From assembly GCA_018969165.1 (NCBI GenBank), contig JAGWYX010000272.1:1-6015 (forward strand): a DNA stretch of 6,015 nucleotides, given 5' to 3'. Of the stretch, positions 5,596 to 6,015 are shown piece after piece. Source of the stretch: Verrucomicrobiota bacterium. Lineage in GTDB: Bacteria; Verrucomicrobiota; Verrucomicrobiia; Limisphaerales; JAGWYX01. The notes below the pieces were generated by a model. The model did not search any database. It saw only the letters and a program-made list of their open reading frames with translations, and was not told where the DNA came from. Numbering within the stretch: position 1 is the first letter of the stretch; each line of letters starts with the position of its first letter. Position numbers and translations under genes: made by a program.

Positions 5596-5612
5596 GGTGT
5601 GGGTCTGGAATT

Positions 5613-6015
5613 TCATGGCTTGGGCAATTGATTGAGGAGCAGCCAGTAGAGGCCCAACTGCCGCACGGCTTCGCTGAACTGCTCGAAATCGACCGGCTTG
5701 ACGATGTAACTGTTGACCCCCAGGTGGTAGCTCCTGGCCATGTCCTGTTCTTCGCGCGAGGAGGTCAGCACCACCACCGGGATCGCCTTGGTGCGCAGGT
5801 CCGACTTGAGCCGTTTCAAGACGCCCAGGCCCTCCACCTTCGGCAATTTCAGGTCCAGCAGAATCAGCCGGGGACAATCCTCGATGCGGCGCTGGACGTA
5901 GGCGCCCTGGCAAAACACGTAGTCCAGGGCCTCGGCTCCGTCGCGCACGACGTGGATGTGATTGGCCAGGTGATGCCGTTTCAGCGCGCAGAGCGTTAGC
6001 TCGACGTCGTCGGGG
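5613..6015 (-). CDS. Rcp1-type CheY-like single-domain response regulator (5' end beyond window)
   Basis: In frame from the window edge (first full codon at 6014-6012) to TGA at 5615-5613, 133 residues are visible, beginning PDDVELTLCALKRHHLANHI. This matches the family's usual N-terminal ED-NPDDVELT region, so only about a dozen residues, including the conserved acidic pair, should be missing. Seen: phosphoacceptor D54 of the visible part in LILLDLKLPK, T84 in VVVLTSSREE, K106 in SYIVKPVDF, and the typical ending FEQFSEAVRQLGLYWLLLNQ. The domain fills the whole protein; there is no output domain, so it should act by protein contact as a shuttle or mobile receiver. Rcp1 itself is the partner of the cyanobacterial phytochrome kinase Cph1, and relatives often sit beside PAS, GAF or phytochrome-like kinases, so a kinase may lie just upstream of this window. 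An internal GTG at 5948 would remove the conserved N-terminus and is not the start. Confidence 0.93.
   Translation of the reverse strand, partial: PDDVELTLCALKRHHLANHIHVVRDGAEALDYVFCQGAYVQRRIEDCPRLILLDLKLPKVEGLGVLKRLKSDLRTKAIPVVVLTSSREEQDMARSYHLGVNSYIVKPVDFEQFSEAVRQLGLYWLLLNQLPKP

Larger units (their letters stand above)
5359..5612. other. 254-nt intergenic leader with hairpins and short direct repeats; no gene
   Basis: This spacer separates the Rcp1-like gene from the receiver-PAS gene. From the upstream gene it holds the TTCCAC hairpin pair (5534-5595), a weaker GC-rich hairpin (GGGTGC 5503-5508 with GCACCC 5523-5528), an AT-richer stretch with an 11-bp direct repeat and the palindrome ATCATGAT (5480s), then a GGTTAGG tandem beside the start codon. 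The AT-richer stretch about 100 nt upstream of the start is the most plausible place for a promoter, but I see no confident -35/-10 pair. The reading frames crossing it are short and repeat-derived. Confidence 0.7.

Noticed and set aside
5500..5600. Intrinsic terminator after the Rcp1-like gene
   Set aside because: The hairpins are strong, but no U-tract follows any stem in the direction of transcription; recorded as a structured repeat instead.
5613..5948. A complete 111-residue receiver starting at GTG 5948
   Set aside because: The frame continues upstream with PDDVELTLCALKRHHLANHI, which is the expected receiver N-terminus; the true start is beyond the window.
5484..5999. A 171-residue plus-strand open frame opposite the Rcp1-like gene
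   Set aside because: It runs through the hairpin pair and then antisense to a clear receiver, and shows no motif of its own.

Overview
The window is one same-direction signalling cluster. All four genes I can support lie on the minus strand, and the two outer ones run off the window edges. In order of transcription (right to left) they are: a small CheY-like receiver of the Rcp1 type (5' end missing, 5613-6015); a 588-residue receiver protein with three PAS domains and no kinase (3592-5358); a membrane-anchored histidine kinase with three PAS domains (846-3173); and a receiver protein with a coiled coil and a four-cysteine C-terminal module (3' end missing, 1-849). The window therefore holds three receivers but only one recognisable kinase. 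The kinase gene and the last receiver gene overlap by 4 nt (ATGA), so they are very probably co-translated partners.

The two spacers carry repeats rather than genes. The 418-nt spacer between the PAS-receiver gene and the kinase gene is almost all repeat. It holds a 27-nt-arm inverted repeat 2 nt after the upstream stop codon, two tandem 135-bp units that differ only by seven transitions, and a perfect 10-bp tandem duplication 3 nt before the kinase start codon. The 254-nt spacer between the Rcp1-like gene and the PAS-receiver gene holds a head-to-head pair of hairpins with the same TTCCAC loop and fully compensated stem changes. It also has a two-copy 11-bp direct repeat and a telomere-like GGTTAGG tandem next to the start codon. 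No tRNA, rRNA, CRISPR array, transposase or phage gene is visible.

The DNA is GC-rich. The heavy use of PAS and receiver proteins, the cysteine-module ending (PICASCKKIRDDQGYW), the RELRMIELK tail, and the decayed intergenic repeats that read through as spurious proteins all point to a soil or freshwater bacterium with a large genome. From memory of these motifs I favour Verrucomicrobiota (Pedosphaera/Limisphaerales-like) or another PVC or Acidobacteria-like lineage. This is inference; no marker gene is present. None of the three start codons in view has a clear Shine-Dalgarno sequence.

Working model (inference): the kinase senses through its membrane and PAS region and phosphorylates the receiver encoded immediately after it. 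The Rcp1-like receiver and the receiver-PAS protein probably act as shuttle or adaptor components in the same or a neighbouring relay. The most unusual material is the structured intergenic DNA, especially the covarying TTCCAC hairpin pair, and the two receiver proteins with poorly characterised outputs.
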